A stretch of 64,000 bases of DNA from Aurantiochytrium sp. KH105 (GCA_003116975.1 BGKB01000007.1:542625-606624); one strand, 5' to 3'; positions 42,116 to 52,735 are shown, counted from the stretch's first letter. Made by a program: numbers and translations. Notes: a model not told the origin generated them from the sequence alone.

Positions 42116-42709
42116 CGTCTTGCTCTATTCGCGTCGCCGCCGCTTCGTTTGCAATGTCGATCGATCTATACCTACCTGCTCTTCTTTTCCGGCCGTCCCC
42201 CAAAATCCTCGACTGCGCAACCCTTTTTTTTGATTTTCTATGTATCCGTTGGAAAGCATAAAGCACTGTGGCACTGGCACCATGCCTGGCGGTCACGGTC
42301 CCCGTGACTTGGACCGTGATCGTGACTGTCACTCGTCCGTAGCCTCGCCACATCTAGAGCCGGACTTCGAGTCTTCCTCCGCGTCTATACAGGAGTACAG
42401 GAGTATGCATACCTTGGTATGGGGATAATTTTCAGAACAATGTGATGCGATGCGATGCGCCCATGAGAGAAAGGCGAATCGTCGCCCACTCTATTGCCCC
42501 TCGGCATCGTTCGACCCAAGAGAGAAAAAAAAAAAAAAGGAGGTGTGCGCTAGAACGCACGCATCCTGGAGACGTTGAGAAGCAGGACGTTTGACGGTCA
42601 AGAAGAGTCTCAATTTGCCTTTGGGCGCTGTCTTGACTTGGCGGGCAGAGACAAACGTCGAATATAAAGCACGCGAGCCGGTTGGGCCGGGCCCGCCGTG
42701 CAAGGAGCG
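42116..42709. promoter_or_regulatory. Divergent promoter region, serine hydrolase / formin
   Basis: This 594-bp spacer contains an A14 run at 42525-42538 and a TATA-like element (AATATAAAG) at 42660-42669, about 41-50 bp before the formin ATG. That position would fit a short 5' leader. The rest is unremarkable. Confidence 0.4.
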
Positions 42710-45700
42710 ATGGCGTCCATGCAGCCGGCGTCAGAGATGCGACAAGGGCCATCATCCTCGAGCAGCGTGATGCCGCTCGAAGTAGTGATCGCACCTTCGA
42801 CGTCCGAAGGCGCACTGGGCCCGCCAGCCACTAATAGTGTGCTTGCCAATCCACATGCAGGGGATGAACGCGACGGACTACTCGAGTCTCAAGGGCCCGG
42901 ATTACACCGTGCCAAAAGAATCCATCCGACACCACTCGAGCCCGCACGCAGAGACTGGTTAGGTCCAGCAAGGACGCAAGTATGTGTGCCTTTTGCACCT
43001 CTTTCCGGAGGGAATCAGAATGAAGCCACCGGTCCAGCAGAGCTAGAATCATCTCAAGGCTCTCAATTCATCCACACTGATCCGAATCACTCTCGCATTC
43101 TCCAAGAAAGTGTTCTCCAAGAGCCTAGTCTCACCGAGCCCGCGATGCATCCAGATCCAGGGCCGGCAATCGATATTCATGTTGAGAACGAAACACAACA
43201 TCTTGATTCAGTCCCTGTGCCAATGATGAATCCTGCGCCTGCACCAGCTCCGCATATGGCTCCTCCGGCTTTGGTTTCTCCTCGCCAGCCAATGGTAATG
43301 TATAACGAGCCTCAACCCGATCTCGTGCTTTCCAAACCTGCGCCCAAGCTCAAGCCCACGGTGAAAGACGAGGATCTTTCTCCCGCGGAGCTTCTCATGC
43401 GAGGTGGATCCCTCTGGAAGATTGCCTGTAACCCCACTGTCCACACGGGCATCGCGAAACGAAAATGGTTCAAAATTGTTATCCCTCGGGGTGCAGGGCC
43501 AGATGAGGCCTTGCTCGAGTGGCACGATCCCGAGCGCGCTCACAAGAGACCTCGATCAATACCCATGAACCGCGTTGTCAAGGTACTTACCGGCCATCAG
43601 ACGAAACCCTTTTTCGCCATGCAAGCTTGCGACCTGCCTCCAGCGAGACTCTCGTTCTCGCTTTTACTCCCTGAACGCTCACTTGACCTGGCTGCACTTC
43701 GCGAAGATGATCTGAAAATATGGCTCGAAGGTTTGTGCTATTATGCATGCAATGCAAGTGTCAAGCAAATCTGGACTGCAGATCGTCACGTTGATTCAGG
43801 ATCGATTCCTTTTGGTGCAGACGGAAGGTCAGAGCACAAAATAGAGACGGTTTCGGAAGAGCTCCTTTTTGACCTTTTCGACGCTGCGTACGAAAATCAA
43901 GTCATCGCCTTTGAGCAAATTTTGGGCGGCAACAACCTCAACGTTGACACCCTCGAGCCAGGTGTGGCATATGGCGATTCCTGCCTCGTGATTGCATCAC
44001 AGCGCGGCTACACGAAAATCGCCGAGATTTGTTTGCGGTACGGGGCTGTTAATGACCCCCATCCTGACTACGGCCAGACCGCGCTGCAAGCTGCAGTAAG
44101 CCATGGCCAGATGGTGTGCGCTAAGCTGCTCCTGGAGACTGCAGCGCCGAGCAAGATGGATACCGTGATCGTCAATGAGACAGACCAAAAAGGCAGCGCG
44201 CCCATTCATCTCGCATGCCATCTCAAGGACCGGAACCTGGTCCAACTCTTGCTCAAGCATGGCGCTGATATGACAATCGTGGATAAAAAGGGCCGCACCG
44301 TCTTGCATTGTGCGATTCTCACACGCACCGCCGCCCAAAAGGGTCGCGCGCAGGAAACGGTCCAATGCCTGCGCATGCTGCTGGACCAAGGCGCAGATGA
44401 GTTTGTCAACGTACAGGACGATGCTGGCAATACTGCGCTGCACTTTGCCGTGCAGACAAAAAACGCTGAGATCGTCCGTGTGCTGCTCGAGTCAGCGGGC
44501 AACCCTCTCATCACGAATGCAGACGGTTTCCAGCCTTATCACGTCGCCATATCTCGAAATGCTACCGCTTGCCTCACGCTTCTTCGCGAGTACGAGTCGT
44601 GGTTCTCTGCGCACGAAGCAGCAACAGCGTCAAGACGTGCAGCTACCTCGAAAATGGAAGTATACTCGTCGACATGTGCTCAGTTGCAGACAATGCATGA
44701 GCAAGAGCACGGCGCGCCGCAACATAGTCACCAAAGGCAGCGATGGCAAGAACATTATACCGATGACGGCTACCCGTACTACGTGAACGAATGGACGGGA
44801 GAGTCACAGTGGGAAGATCCCCAGGTTGCGGATGCCTCGTGTTTGGTCCAACGTGCCACACCTCTCGAAGTTGGAGCCGCGCACTACCTAGAGTCTGCGG
44901 ATCTTGCCGCGGCGGCGGCTCGTCATCACGAATCTTCTTCGGGACAATTGGCTTTGAGGGAAGCGATTCATCATGTGGCCTCACTTGACGATACGCAGCA
45001 GCGAGGTCAGCTCCACGCGTATCATCAACAGGTCAATGAAGCCGGATACGAGCACGTGCAGCAGCCTCAGCAACAGCAACAGGGGTCACGAGGTGTTGGC
45101 GAGAGACTTCGCCACGAACTTTACAGAGCACGCAAAGCGCAGCGCGGTGGATCTCTCGCAGCAGGGCAAGCGGGAGCGTCGTCTTTGTTCACTCATCATC
45201 CGGATGAGGTTGTCCAATCAAGATCACTTTGTACTTCCAAAAGTCGGCGACGCCGATCGAAAAGACGCGGTGGAGATGATGACGTGGATGGCAGTGAGAC
45301 ATCCGAGAGCGACGGAGAGGATACAAATAGCGATGACGACGAGAGCACTGAGGGCGATACTGTCACGGAACGGCTCCGCAGAAAAAAGCGTCACGGGCAT
45401 CATCGAAAGGAGCGCCAACGTACGAGCACCCATCGCACAAATTCCCGACAGAGACGCAGTACATTTTCTGACGACGAGAGCGACCAGGCTAGTGGGGATG
45501 ACAGCTCTGCTCAGTCTGGAAAAGCTACTGCATCGGGAAGAAACACGGCATTGCGCCGATCATCCAAAGAAGGCAAAGACATAGCTGCCCCCCGCGCCAC
45601 TGCTGATTTTGAGAATGACACAAGTTTTGATAAGACACGTTCACGTGAAGAAGTGATCTCTTCGCACGAAGAGAAGTCCTCATTTCAAGAATATACTGAG

Positions 45701-47623
45701 GAGAAAGACGAGGTCATTGGTGCGCGTGTGGACCAAGCAAACGCTGCAACGACGTCCAGTCCGCTCGAAAGATCTCGAGCACATGATGGAAATGAGAAAG
45801 CGGAAAGCAAGCAAGAGACAGCTGTGACAGGAACGTCGGCTTTGCTTGAAGAGGTAAAAAAGGCCGGCATCGCACGCTCGAATAAAAAGTCGGAACTAAA
45901 AACGCCTCTTAATGACGCCTCCAGGTCTCTCGAGGAGTCCAAAGCAGGTGATGCTACTTCCACTGTGAAAGACTTTTCTAAATATGTGCAAATGCGAAAG
46001 TTCGGCATTGCTGAGGCTGCTGTTCGACAGAAGATGCTAATGGATGGTATTACTGACGAAGCTGCCATCGCCAAGGTGCTGGCGACTCCAGCACAGCAGA
46101 CTATGGGTACAGAGCCAGAGACCAAAAAAGCTGCGCTGACCAAAGCGTTATCTGAACGAGGCGTCGGCCGCAAGATGAATGACGAGGGCGGGAAGGAGGA
46201 AGTCGTCGCACACAATGGGCCGTCCGCAGAGGAGGCCATGGAAAAGCTCGAGGCAATGGAGTGTTTTGGAAAGTACAAAAAAATGAAAAAGATGGGAATT
46301 CCGCCACCCGCTATCAAGCAAAAGATGATGAAGGATGGTTTGAGCAATGATATTGTGACGCTGTTCGAAATCGCTTTCAAGATTGCGGCCCCACCGGCCC
46401 TACCTTCCGGCAAGCGGCCAACGAATCGTCGCAGTCGATCGGTGCTCAAGCTGCATTGGAACACGCTGCAAGTTGATTCGGTGGAGAATACTGTGTGGGC
46501 GACCAAAGCTTCGACAGCAGCGCTACCGGACGAAGACCTGAAAGATCTCGAGGAGCTCTTTGCCGCAAAAAAAGCAACGAAAAAGGTATTGACGTCGTCA
46601 ACGCGCCTTGTTGAAAAATCAAAGCGACGCAGCACTGTTTCATCAAAGCGAGAGAATAATGTTGGAATTGGTCTTGCCCAGTTCCGCAAGGCCTTTGCCT
46701 CGATGGACGAAATTGGGCTGGCGATCGACGCTGCCGATGCGGAGCGACTTGGCGGCGCTCGTGCGCAGCTTCTTCTCGATCTCCTTCCAGACGCCGAGGA
46801 AACGCGAGAATTGGAACGAGCTTTGTCGCGAATGTCGGAAGCAAGCTTTCTCGAGGAGGCGACGCCAGTGGAGCGTTTCTTCGTCTCCATTCTCAAGATT
46901 TCGCAGGTGAAGCGCAAGGTTCAAGGTATTGTCTTTGAACAGCAATTTGGCGACCTCCAAAAGGAACTCGAGACGCGGCTTCGCACAATGTTGCGCGGAT
47001 GTGAGGAGATTCAATCCAGCAAACGGCTTCAGCAAGTCTTCAAGATGATTCTAGATATTGGCAACTACATGAACGAGGGCGACGAGGCGGGCTTTACGCT
47101 TGATTCACTGCTCAAGCTTGGCGAGACACGTGCTGCCGACCGCAAAACGACAGTGATTGACTACCTGTGCAAAGTTGCGCACCGCAAGGGCGGAGACGAA
47201 CTATTACACGTCGATGATGAGCTCAAGTCAATCGAAGCTGCAAGCAAGCTCCTCCCCAGCGATTTGCTGCAGCGCGCTAAGAAGCTTGCCTCTGAGTTGG
47301 ACAATGCAGAACGTCTTATTGCCTCGGAAGAAGAAAATGATGCAGCGTCAGTATACGCAGGAGCAATGAAACCCCGTCTTGCGCTCATTAGACCGCAGGT
47401 GACTGCACTTGTGACTCGTGCCGAGTCAATGATTGCAGCAACGCGCGATGCAGTCAGCTACTTTGGAGAGAATCCCGATGCGTGCACGCCGCAGCATATG
47501 CTGAAAGTGTTGCACAAATTTCTGCTGCTCTTTCGTGACTCTCGTCGCAAATTCTTGCACAAGCTCAAGCTTGAGCGCAGACGTCAAGACAAGCTTGATG
47601 CCCAGGCAGCGCAGTCGCGCTAA
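42710..47623 (+). CDS. Multidomain formin: PH, ankyrin, WW, FH2
   Basis: The product is 1637 residues. Residues 1-228 are disordered and Pro/Gln-rich. A PH-like domain lies at about 230-352 (RGGSLWKIACNPTVHTG). Ankyrin repeats follow at about 384-630 (GSAPIHLACHLKDRNLVQLL and GNTALHFAVQTKNAEIVRVL). A WW domain is at about 678-704 (WQEHYTDDGYPYYVNEWTG). After a low-complexity stretch come two copies of a 30-residue motif (1088-1117 and 1184-1214; YKKMKKMGIPPPAIKQKM), similar to WASHC3/CCDC53. The FH2 actin-nucleating domain spans about 1246-1627 and opens with the lasso LKLHWNTLQV. A proline-rich FH1 is nearly absent. AATAAA lies just after the stop. A GTG four codons upstream is open; the ATG at 42710 is preferred. 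Confidence 0.88.
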   Translation: MASMQPASEMRQGPSSSSSVMPLEVVIAPSTSEGALGPPATNSVLANPHAGDERDGLLESQGPGLHRAKRIHPTPLEPARRDWLGPARTQVCVPFAPLSGGNQNEATGPAELESSQGSQFIHTDPNHSRILQESVLQEPSLTEPAMHPDPGPAIDIHVENETQHLDSVPVPMMNPAPAPAPHMAPPALVSPRQPMVMYNEPQPDLVLSKPAPKLKPTVKDEDLSPAELLMRGGSLWKIACNPTVHTGIAKRKWFKIVIPRGAGPDEALLEWHDPERAHKRPRSIPMNRVVKVLTGHQTKPFFAMQACDLPPARLSFSLLLPERSLDLAALREDDLKIWLEGLCYYACNASVKQIWTADRHVDSGSIPFGADGRSEHKIETVSEELLFDLFDAAYENQVIAFEQILGGNNLNVDTLEPGVAYGDSCLVIASQRGYTKIAEICLRYGAVNDPHPDYGQTALQAAVSHGQMVCAKLLLETAAPSKMDTVIVNETDQKGSAPIHLACHLKDRNLVQLLLKHGADMTIVDKKGRTVLHCAILTRTAAQKGRAQETVQCLRMLLDQGADEFVNVQDDAGNTALHFAVQTKNAEIVRVLLESAGNPLITNADGFQPYHVAISRNATACLTLLREYESWFSAHEAATASRRAATSKMEVYSSTCAQLQTMHEQEHGAPQHSHQRQRWQEHYTDDGYPYYVNEWTGESQWEDPQVADASCLVQRATPLEVGAAHYLESADLAAAAARHHESSSGQLALREAIHHVASLDDTQQRGQLHAYHQQVNEAGYEHVQQPQQQQQGSRGVGERLRHELYRARKAQRGGSLAAGQAGASSLFTHHPDEVVQSRSLCTSKSRRRRSKRRGGDDDVDGSETSESDGEDTNSDDDESTEGDTVTERLRRKKRHGHHRKERQRTSTHRTNSRQRRSTFSDDESDQASGDDSSAQSGKATASGRNTALRRSSKEGKDIAAPRATADFENDTSFDKTRSREEVISSHEEKSSFQEYTEEKDEVIGARVDQANAATTSSPLERSRAHDGNEKAESKQETAVTGTSALLEEVKKAGIARSNKKSELKTPLNDASRSLEESKAGDATSTVKDFSKYVQMRKFGIAEAAVRQKMLMDGITDEAAIAKVLATPAQQTMGTEPETKKAALTKALSERGVGRKMNDEGGKEEVVAHNGPSAEEAMEKLEAMECFGKYKKMKKMGIPPPAIKQKMMKDGLSNDIVTLFEIAFKIAAPPALPSGKRPTNRRSRSVLKLHWNTLQVDSVENTVWATKASTAALPDEDLKDLEELFAAKKATKKVLTSSTRLVEKSKRRSTVSSKRENNVGIGLAQFRKAFASMDEIGLAIDAADAERLGGARAQLLLDLLPDAEETRELERALSRMSEASFLEEATPVERFFVSILKISQVKRKVQGIVFEQQFGDLQKELETRLRTMLRGCEEIQSSKRLQQVFKMILDIGNYMNEGDEAGFTLDSLLKLGETRAADRKTTVIDYLCKVAHRKGGDELLHVDDELKSIEAASKLLPSDLLQRAKKLASELDNAERLIASEEENDAASVYAGAMKPRLALIRPQVTALVTRAESMIAATRDAVSYFGENPDACTPQHMLKVLHKFLLLFRDSRRKFLHKLKLERRRQDKLDAQAAQSR

Positions 47624-47836
47624 GCAAATAAAAGCTTTCCTATGCAAGTCCGGTGATCCAAGTCACGCGCATGCAGCAACCAATTCAGATGGATACTGGA
47701 TGCAGAGCCTAATAGCCTGCTCTGTCTGTTCATTTTTGTATGATATCGAATGAGATTGGAAAGATAATCAAAGTCTTTGGTTAAAAAGCAAGTTGTTACT
47801 CTTACTGGGTATGCCACGGAGTTCGTGCATTGCATT

Positions 47837-48700
47837 CTACTTTGTGAGTTCTTCCTCCTTGCCGGTGAAAGCGGTCTGAAGACCGAGATCTTCTGCGCTG
47901 TCGAGATGGTTTGTGGAGGCAGTGAGATGCGCATGAAAGGCGTTGGCGCCAGGGCCAAGCGGGTTGCCTTCGTCAAGCGTCTGCGCGTTTTCAGCACGCT
48001 GAAGAATAGAAATGGCAGTGAAGCCAAGCGGCGGGCAGTGTTCACCCGTGAGATAGTTGAACAGGGTGGCAAGGGGCCCTCCGTGTGAGCACAAAACAAT
48101 GGTCTCATCGGGAAAGGCGTGCGCCGCTGCAGCAGCAAAGCGCCCGATCCGTGCACGCATAATGTCGTGCTCCTCGGGCGCTTCAATCGTGTATCCAGGG
48201 AGAAATACGCTGACGTGAGACTTGTTCAAGTTGTCAACATCAGCGAAGTCGGCGCGGGTCTTGAGCAATTGGTTGGCGGGAACATGGGCTTGGGAGCGGA
48301 GCTTGACGCCCTCATAGCCAGACCCAGTTTCGAACCCCGGGGGTCCACCCCACGTACTGTCGCTTTTCTCTGCAAGAGCCCAGGAGCGATACCAGTCCTC
48401 GCCCAGTGCTTCGCCGAGGCTGTTTTCCAAAGCGATTTCAATCTTTTGGCCCTCTTCGAGGCCTTTGCGGAGCGCTACAGAGGTCTCGACGCAGCGTGTG
48501 AATGGACTCGAGTAGATTCGCGTCGCTGGCGGTAGTCCGAGCTCCTTGAGCTTTCTCGAGATCTCCTCGCCTGCAATCTTGCCTTGCTCGTGGCCATGCT
48601 CCGTCAGCGGTGTGTCCCACGGCCGTTTGGAGCCATCGATCCACGCTTGCTTGCGGCGATAATCGAGGCGCTCGCCGTGGCGTACTAGAACGACGACCAT
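47837..48700 (-). CDS. Histidine phosphatase (phosphoglycerate-mutase superfamily)
   Basis: The product is 287 residues. The opening MVVVLVRHGERLDYRR carries the RHG motif with the phospho-accepting His. YSSPFTRCVETS follows with the second phosphate-binding Arg. The late catalytic His lies in ETIVLCSHGGPLATLFN. The insertion pattern and the WDTPLTEHGHEQG segment suggest the UBASH3/Sts-like or ecdysteroid-phosphatase branch rather than glycolytic mutase. The substrate is not predictable. Cytosolic, with no targeting signal. It ends tail-to-tail with the formin, and the TIP30-like gene follows on the same strand upstream. Confidence 0.85.
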   Translation of the reverse strand: MVVVLVRHGERLDYRRKQAWIDGSKRPWDTPLTEHGHEQGKIAGEEISRKLKELGLPPATRIYSSPFTRCVETSVALRKGLEEGQKIEIALENSLGEALGEDWYRSWALAEKSDSTWGGPPGFETGSGYEGVKLRSQAHVPANQLLKTRADFADVDNLNKSHVSVFLPGYTIEAPEEHDIMRARIGRFAAAAAHAFPDETIVLCSHGGPLATLFNYLTGEHCPPLGFTAISILQRAENAQTLDEGNPLGPGANAFHAHLTASTNHLDSAEDLGLQTAFTGKEEELTK

Positions 48701-49186
48701 TTGATGTTCGCTTGTGTTGACAATCTGCTTTTGGTGTGCTTTGGTTGATCCGACACGAGATGATGCTGAGCGTCACTGTCGCATGAAGGCTACAAAAAAA
48801 AAAGAAGGATGAAAAAAAATCCTCCGAACTCGCAATCGAATCAAGACAAGCGTTGCGAAACGTTCTGTCGCCGAGGAAGAATCGTGAAAGGGAACAATTC
48901 TCTGCAGGTTTGACCCGGATGATCATGGGCCTATACCATGGTGCAGCTGCTGCTGATGCTATGCACGGAGAAGAGCGTGCCCGTACTGATTGAGGAGGAA
49001 CTAAAAAGAGGAAGGAAAAGTAAAGACACACGAAGGAAAAGTAATGTCGGCGGATGGATGGCACTTTTCATTTTCAGATTGACACCATTTAGATTTCCGA
49101 TTTAACGTTCGCGACTCTATGTTGAGAATCAGGTGCCACTGATTGTGCTAGTTCTCTCTGTTGTAAAACCCAGCTCGTCGTCCTAG
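48701..49186. other. Intergenic spacer
   Basis: This 486-bp spacer precedes the histidine phosphatase and follows the 3' end of the TIP30-like gene, both on the minus strand. It contains short A runs near 48793-48820. No element stands out. Confidence 0.4.
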
Positions 49187-50056
49187 CTACTCTTGAGAAA
49201 GAGTAGTACTGGAAGAAGAAGTAGAAGGAGCAAAAGTGGCTGCCAGCTTCTTGATGAGAGAGTTGCCCGAAAAGATCACGGGCTCCTCAGATGTTGCTGG
49301 CGGTGGGGTGGTTTCTGCATCGTTCACCATGGCTCGCGCAAGAAGAGCCACGTCGAGACTAGGCAGAATGGCGCCTGCCACCTTTTCCAAGGTGCGTGAG
49401 GCATCGGGACGCATTAACATGCCAGGCCTGAAGATGGTTACACGAGGGAATCCTTGCGAAGTGAGCGCTCGCTCTTTGAGACCGATCGTCTTGCCATAAA
49501 AGAGCGGATGAAACCACTTGGGTGCGAAAGAACGGTCCGGGTCGGCGCCTTGCGCCGAGACGACGGAGGCGTGCGAAATACCTGCTTCCTTGGCAGCCTT
49601 GGCAACGCGCTCCGAGATGCCGACCTCAATGTCGTGAAATTTGTCGGCGCTGCCAGCGTCTGCACGGGTGGTGCCGATGCAGTTGAAAAAGTGATCGATA
49701 CCGTGGAGGCTCGCGGTATCGATTTTGGCATCTTTGTCGAGCATGTCCATGACAATAGAAGTGACCTTTTCGCTCTGTACTTTGGGATCCCTGCGGCCAA
49801 TGACGACGACCTTGGTCCAGTCTTCCCTGTCAACGAGCTCCTGCAGCACCTTGGACCCAGTCGCGCCGGTGGCGCCAATGAGTAGAGCAGTTCTGCCCTG
49901 GCGGCGTTCATGCTGGCGGAATTCGCTCATTTTCTCGTCGCCTTGCCTTGCGTACGCAAGCCCAAGTTTCTCTTCCACGTCCTCGAGCCTCGAAAGCGCG
50001 CCGAGCGTTGCTGCGAGCAAGAGCCCAAGTCCAGCGAGCTTGGCTCCCACGCGCAT
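49187..50056 (-). CDS. TIP30/HTATIP2-like NAD(P)-binding oxidoreductase
   Basis: The product is 289 residues. A hydrophobic N-terminal helix (LAGLGLLLAATLGAL) precedes the Rossmann fold, whose nucleotide loop is LLIGATGATGSKVLQEL. VVVIGRRDP and FFNCIGTTRADAGS are typical of the TIP30/HTATIP2 atypical SDR family, followed by ASVVSAQGAD and a Tyr/Lys pair in FYGKTIGLKERAL. The N-terminal helix suggests membrane association or organelle targeting. The same frame is open far upstream, to about 51004, but that part is low-complexity and antisense to the RanGAP exon, so 50056 is chosen. Function in stramenopiles is unknown; vertebrate TIP30 affects import and endocytosis. Confidence 0.82.
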   Translation of the reverse strand: MRVGAKLAGLGLLLAATLGALSRLEDVEEKLGLAYARQGDEKMSEFRQHERRQGRTALLIGATGATGSKVLQELVDREDWTKVVVIGRRDPKVQSEKVTSIVMDMLDKDAKIDTASLHGIDHFFNCIGTTRADAGSADKFHDIEVGISERVAKAAKEAGISHASVVSAQGADPDRSFAPKWFHPLFYGKTIGLKERALTSQGFPRVTIFRPGMLMRPDASRTLEKVAGAILPSLDVALLARAMVNDAETTPPPATSEEPVIFSGNSLIKKLAATFAPSTSSSSTTLSQE

Positions 50057-50641
50057 ATGCAGCTCGTGCTCGAAGCCTCGCCCGAGTACCTCGCACCTCG
50101 GGAAGACTCGTGCGGGCAGCGCTGGCTGGCGTCCGAGCAGGCTCGCGCGCAGCAGCAGCTGCTGCAGGGACAAGGCGTGCGCAAGGGGGGTTTCTGCCTG
50201 CGCTCCTCTCCGATCCGGACGCGGTGTTGCGGGAATGGATGAAGCCCGAGCTGAAGCCCAAAGTTTGAGGCGATTTTGCGATTTTGACGGATTTTGACAA
50301 CAAGAGAAGAAGAAGATTGAGAAGGCGGAGGAGAAGATCGATAAGAAGCAGAAGATGACGACGATGGTGATCAAAAAGCCTGTAAGGCGAAGAAGGTAAC
50401 GACGAAGGAGAACGAGACGAGAAGGAGGTGAAGATCGAAGCGCAGCGTTCGAGGCGAGCTGTCTGAAGAAGAAATTGCGAGAAAAAAGGGAGAAAGGGCG
50501 AGAAAGGGCCTGAAAAGGAGAAAAAGGAGAGAAAGTAGTATGACCAAGTTGAACTTGAAAGAACCATTCAATGGCAAACTCGGAACAGGCGTCGGAGCAG
50601 GAGAAGAAAGAGCAGCAGCAGCAGCAGCAGCAGCAGCGAGG
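50057..50641. promoter_or_regulatory. Divergent promoter region, TIP30-like / RanGAP
   Basis: This 585-bp purine-rich spacer ends in a (CAG)n run at 50612-50637, immediately upstream of the RanGAP ATG. The RanGAP frame stays open upstream to an ATG at 50540, where the run would encode poly-Ala. Confidence 0.5.
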
Positions 50642-52281
50642 ATGAGCGACCGCGTGCGCGCGCTGCAGCAGCGCGTGGTGCAGCTGGAGCGCGAGGGCGC
50701 CGACAAGGACGCGCGGATCGAGGCGCTGCGCCGCAAGGTACGTCGTGGTCGCGCACGGGAAAGGGCGCGACGGGAGAGCCAGGGACGATTGGATGGATGG
50801 ATGGACGCAAGCAAACGCAGCGCACCGAGCAGGACCGACCGACGGTTGGACGCGCGCGGGCTCGCGTGGAGCAGAGGAGAAGGTCGCGCGCGGCAGGAGC
50901 TGCCAGCGCAGGGGAGAAGGCGGGGGAGAGGAGGGTGACAGAGAATGGAGAACTGACGCGAAGAAGGGTGACTCTGTCCACGTCGATTCGATTGATTGGT
51001 TCATGTCCGCAGCGTCATGTTGACCTGACGTCGGAGAAGCGCGAGGCGTTGACCAAGGAGCGCGCCGAGGAGCTGCTCGGCGCGGCGGACGTGGATGCCG
51101 TTGCCGTCACGCTTGGCACGAAGAGCTTTGGCAAGGAGTCTTCTGCAGTGGCAGCCGAGGTCTTGCGACAAATGAAGGCGCTCGAGTACGCAGATCTCGC
51201 CGACATCATCGCGGGACGGCCCGAAGCTGAGGCGCTCGAGGTGCTCAAGGAAATGTGTGGCGCGCTGCCGACGTCGCAGGTGCGCGTGTTAGATCTTTCA
51301 GAGAACGCGCTCGGCGAAAAGGGTATTCGCGCTTTGAGCGATATTCTCAGCGCGATGTCCTCCCTGCAAGAAGTCAAGTTCATGAACAATGGCTTGTCGG
51401 AGCTTTCGATTGAGCTGCTCCGGGAGTGTCTGCCCAAGAGTGAGCTTCGCACACTGCACTTTCACAACAATATGTCGGGCCCCGGTGGGGCGCGCGCGGC
51501 GAGCGAGATCATTGCGCAGTGCCCCGTGCTTGAGGACTTTAGAATGTCGTCGAGTCGGGTACGTCCCGATGGCGGTCTGCCGATGATTAAAGCGCTTTGC
51601 GCTTTGGGCCCGCGTCTTCGCCGTGTCAACCTTTCGGACTCCATGTTCGACAGCGATTGCACGGAGGCTCTCGTTGAGGGACTTTCGTCCATGACAAATT
51701 TGACGGACCTCATTCTTCGCGATACTGGTATCGACAAGGATGCGCTCCTCGACGCTCTCGAGGACCCAGAGGTGCTCCCGAAGCTCTCAGTACTCGACTT
51801 GAGTGGCCTCGAGCTGGACGCGGAGGCTGGCGAGCGCGTAGGCGCGCTGGTGAAGTCGCGATTACGTCTGCGCAAGCTGTGGATGGATGACAACGAGCTC
51901 GAATCGGAGGGCGCCGAAAACTTTGCCGCCGCTGCCAAGCCTTGCATGCTGGAGCTTCTCTCTGTGCAGACGAACACGATTGGCCAGCGCGGAGCGGTTG
52001 CTCTAGCGCGTTTCGCAGCAGCGACGCCGACGCTCACTCGCCTCGACCTCAACGACAACACCATTTCCGAGGTTGGTCTTGTTAAAGTCAAGTCCTTGCT
52101 CGAGAAGAAGGGCCGGATCTCAGTCCTCGGCAGCCTTGACGAGAACGTTGATGATTGCGACGAGGACGAGCCTTTGTCCGATAACGAGGATGACGAGGAT
52201 GAGAACGTTGCGGATGCTGGCGTGGAGGACGACATTGACGCCTTGGCGGATGCCATGGGTCAAGGCATGGCGCTAAAGTAA
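50642..52281 (+). CDS. RANGAP1: Ran GTPase-activating protein, leucine-rich-repeat type, two exons
   Basis: The spliced product is 454 residues from exon 1 (50642-50737) and exon 2 (51013-52281). Exon 1 encodes a short coiled coil (MSDRVRALQQRVVQLEREGA). A linker leads to a leucine-rich-repeat crescent (about 80-400) with VRVLDLSENALGEKGIRAL, LRTLHFHNNMSGPGG and LTRLDLNDNTISEVG. An Asp/Glu-rich C-terminal tail (about 415-445) completes the RanGAP/Rna1 architecture. It stimulates GTP hydrolysis on Ran outside the nucleus, sustaining nuclear transport directionality. Plant WPP and animal SUMO-targeting domains are not present, so its targeting is by other means. The frame is also open upstream to 50540. 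Confidence 0.9.
50738..51012 (+). other. Spliceosomal intron in RANGAP1
   Basis: The 275-bp intron starts GTACGT after codon 32 (phase 0) and ends GTCCGCAG. It contains (GGAT)n repeats at about 50790-50803. The minus-strand TIP30 frame is open through it but non-coding in appearance. Confidence 0.85.
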
Positions 52282-52735
52282 ACGTACCCATTCACACTCT
52301 ACGTTTGGTAAAGAAATGAGAGACAATCAAAACTGCATTGCACTTTATATCTGTTAGCTCTGAAGTCTGCTTTTGTTCCTTTTTCTTTTTTGTTCTCGGG
52401 AGTGTACGAGAGCCAAAAGTGACCGAGAAACTGCTGATTATTTTATGGAATCGACGACTTCTTTCCTGGTTTTTCGATGATCTGATTCTGGATGAGAAGA
52501 GTCAAGGAAGTCAAGAAGCGAACGGATGCTATTAGGCCGGCGCGGTCGTCATTGTTGATCTGAAAACCATTTGTCGACGATGGACGAAAGTTGTAGAATT
52601 TGCATGAGTCGATGCGAATGGCTCAGGCCTTTCGCACGGAAAAATATATAGACACCAGGCAAGCATTTCCCCAATCCATAAAAATTTTTCCAAACAAAAT
52701 GAACCTGCACAACAACATTTTCAGACGACTATAGT
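52282..52735. other. Convergent 3' spacer
   Basis: This 454-bp AT-rich spacer separates RanGAP (+) and DNAL4 (-) ends. T-rich and A-rich tracts occur, but no exon was recognised. Confidence 0.4.

Noticed and set aside
50057-51004. N-terminal extension of the TIP30-like frame on the minus strand
   Set aside because: Antisense to RanGAP exon 1 and intron; poly-Ser/Cys/Leu sequence from purine/pyrimidine repeats.
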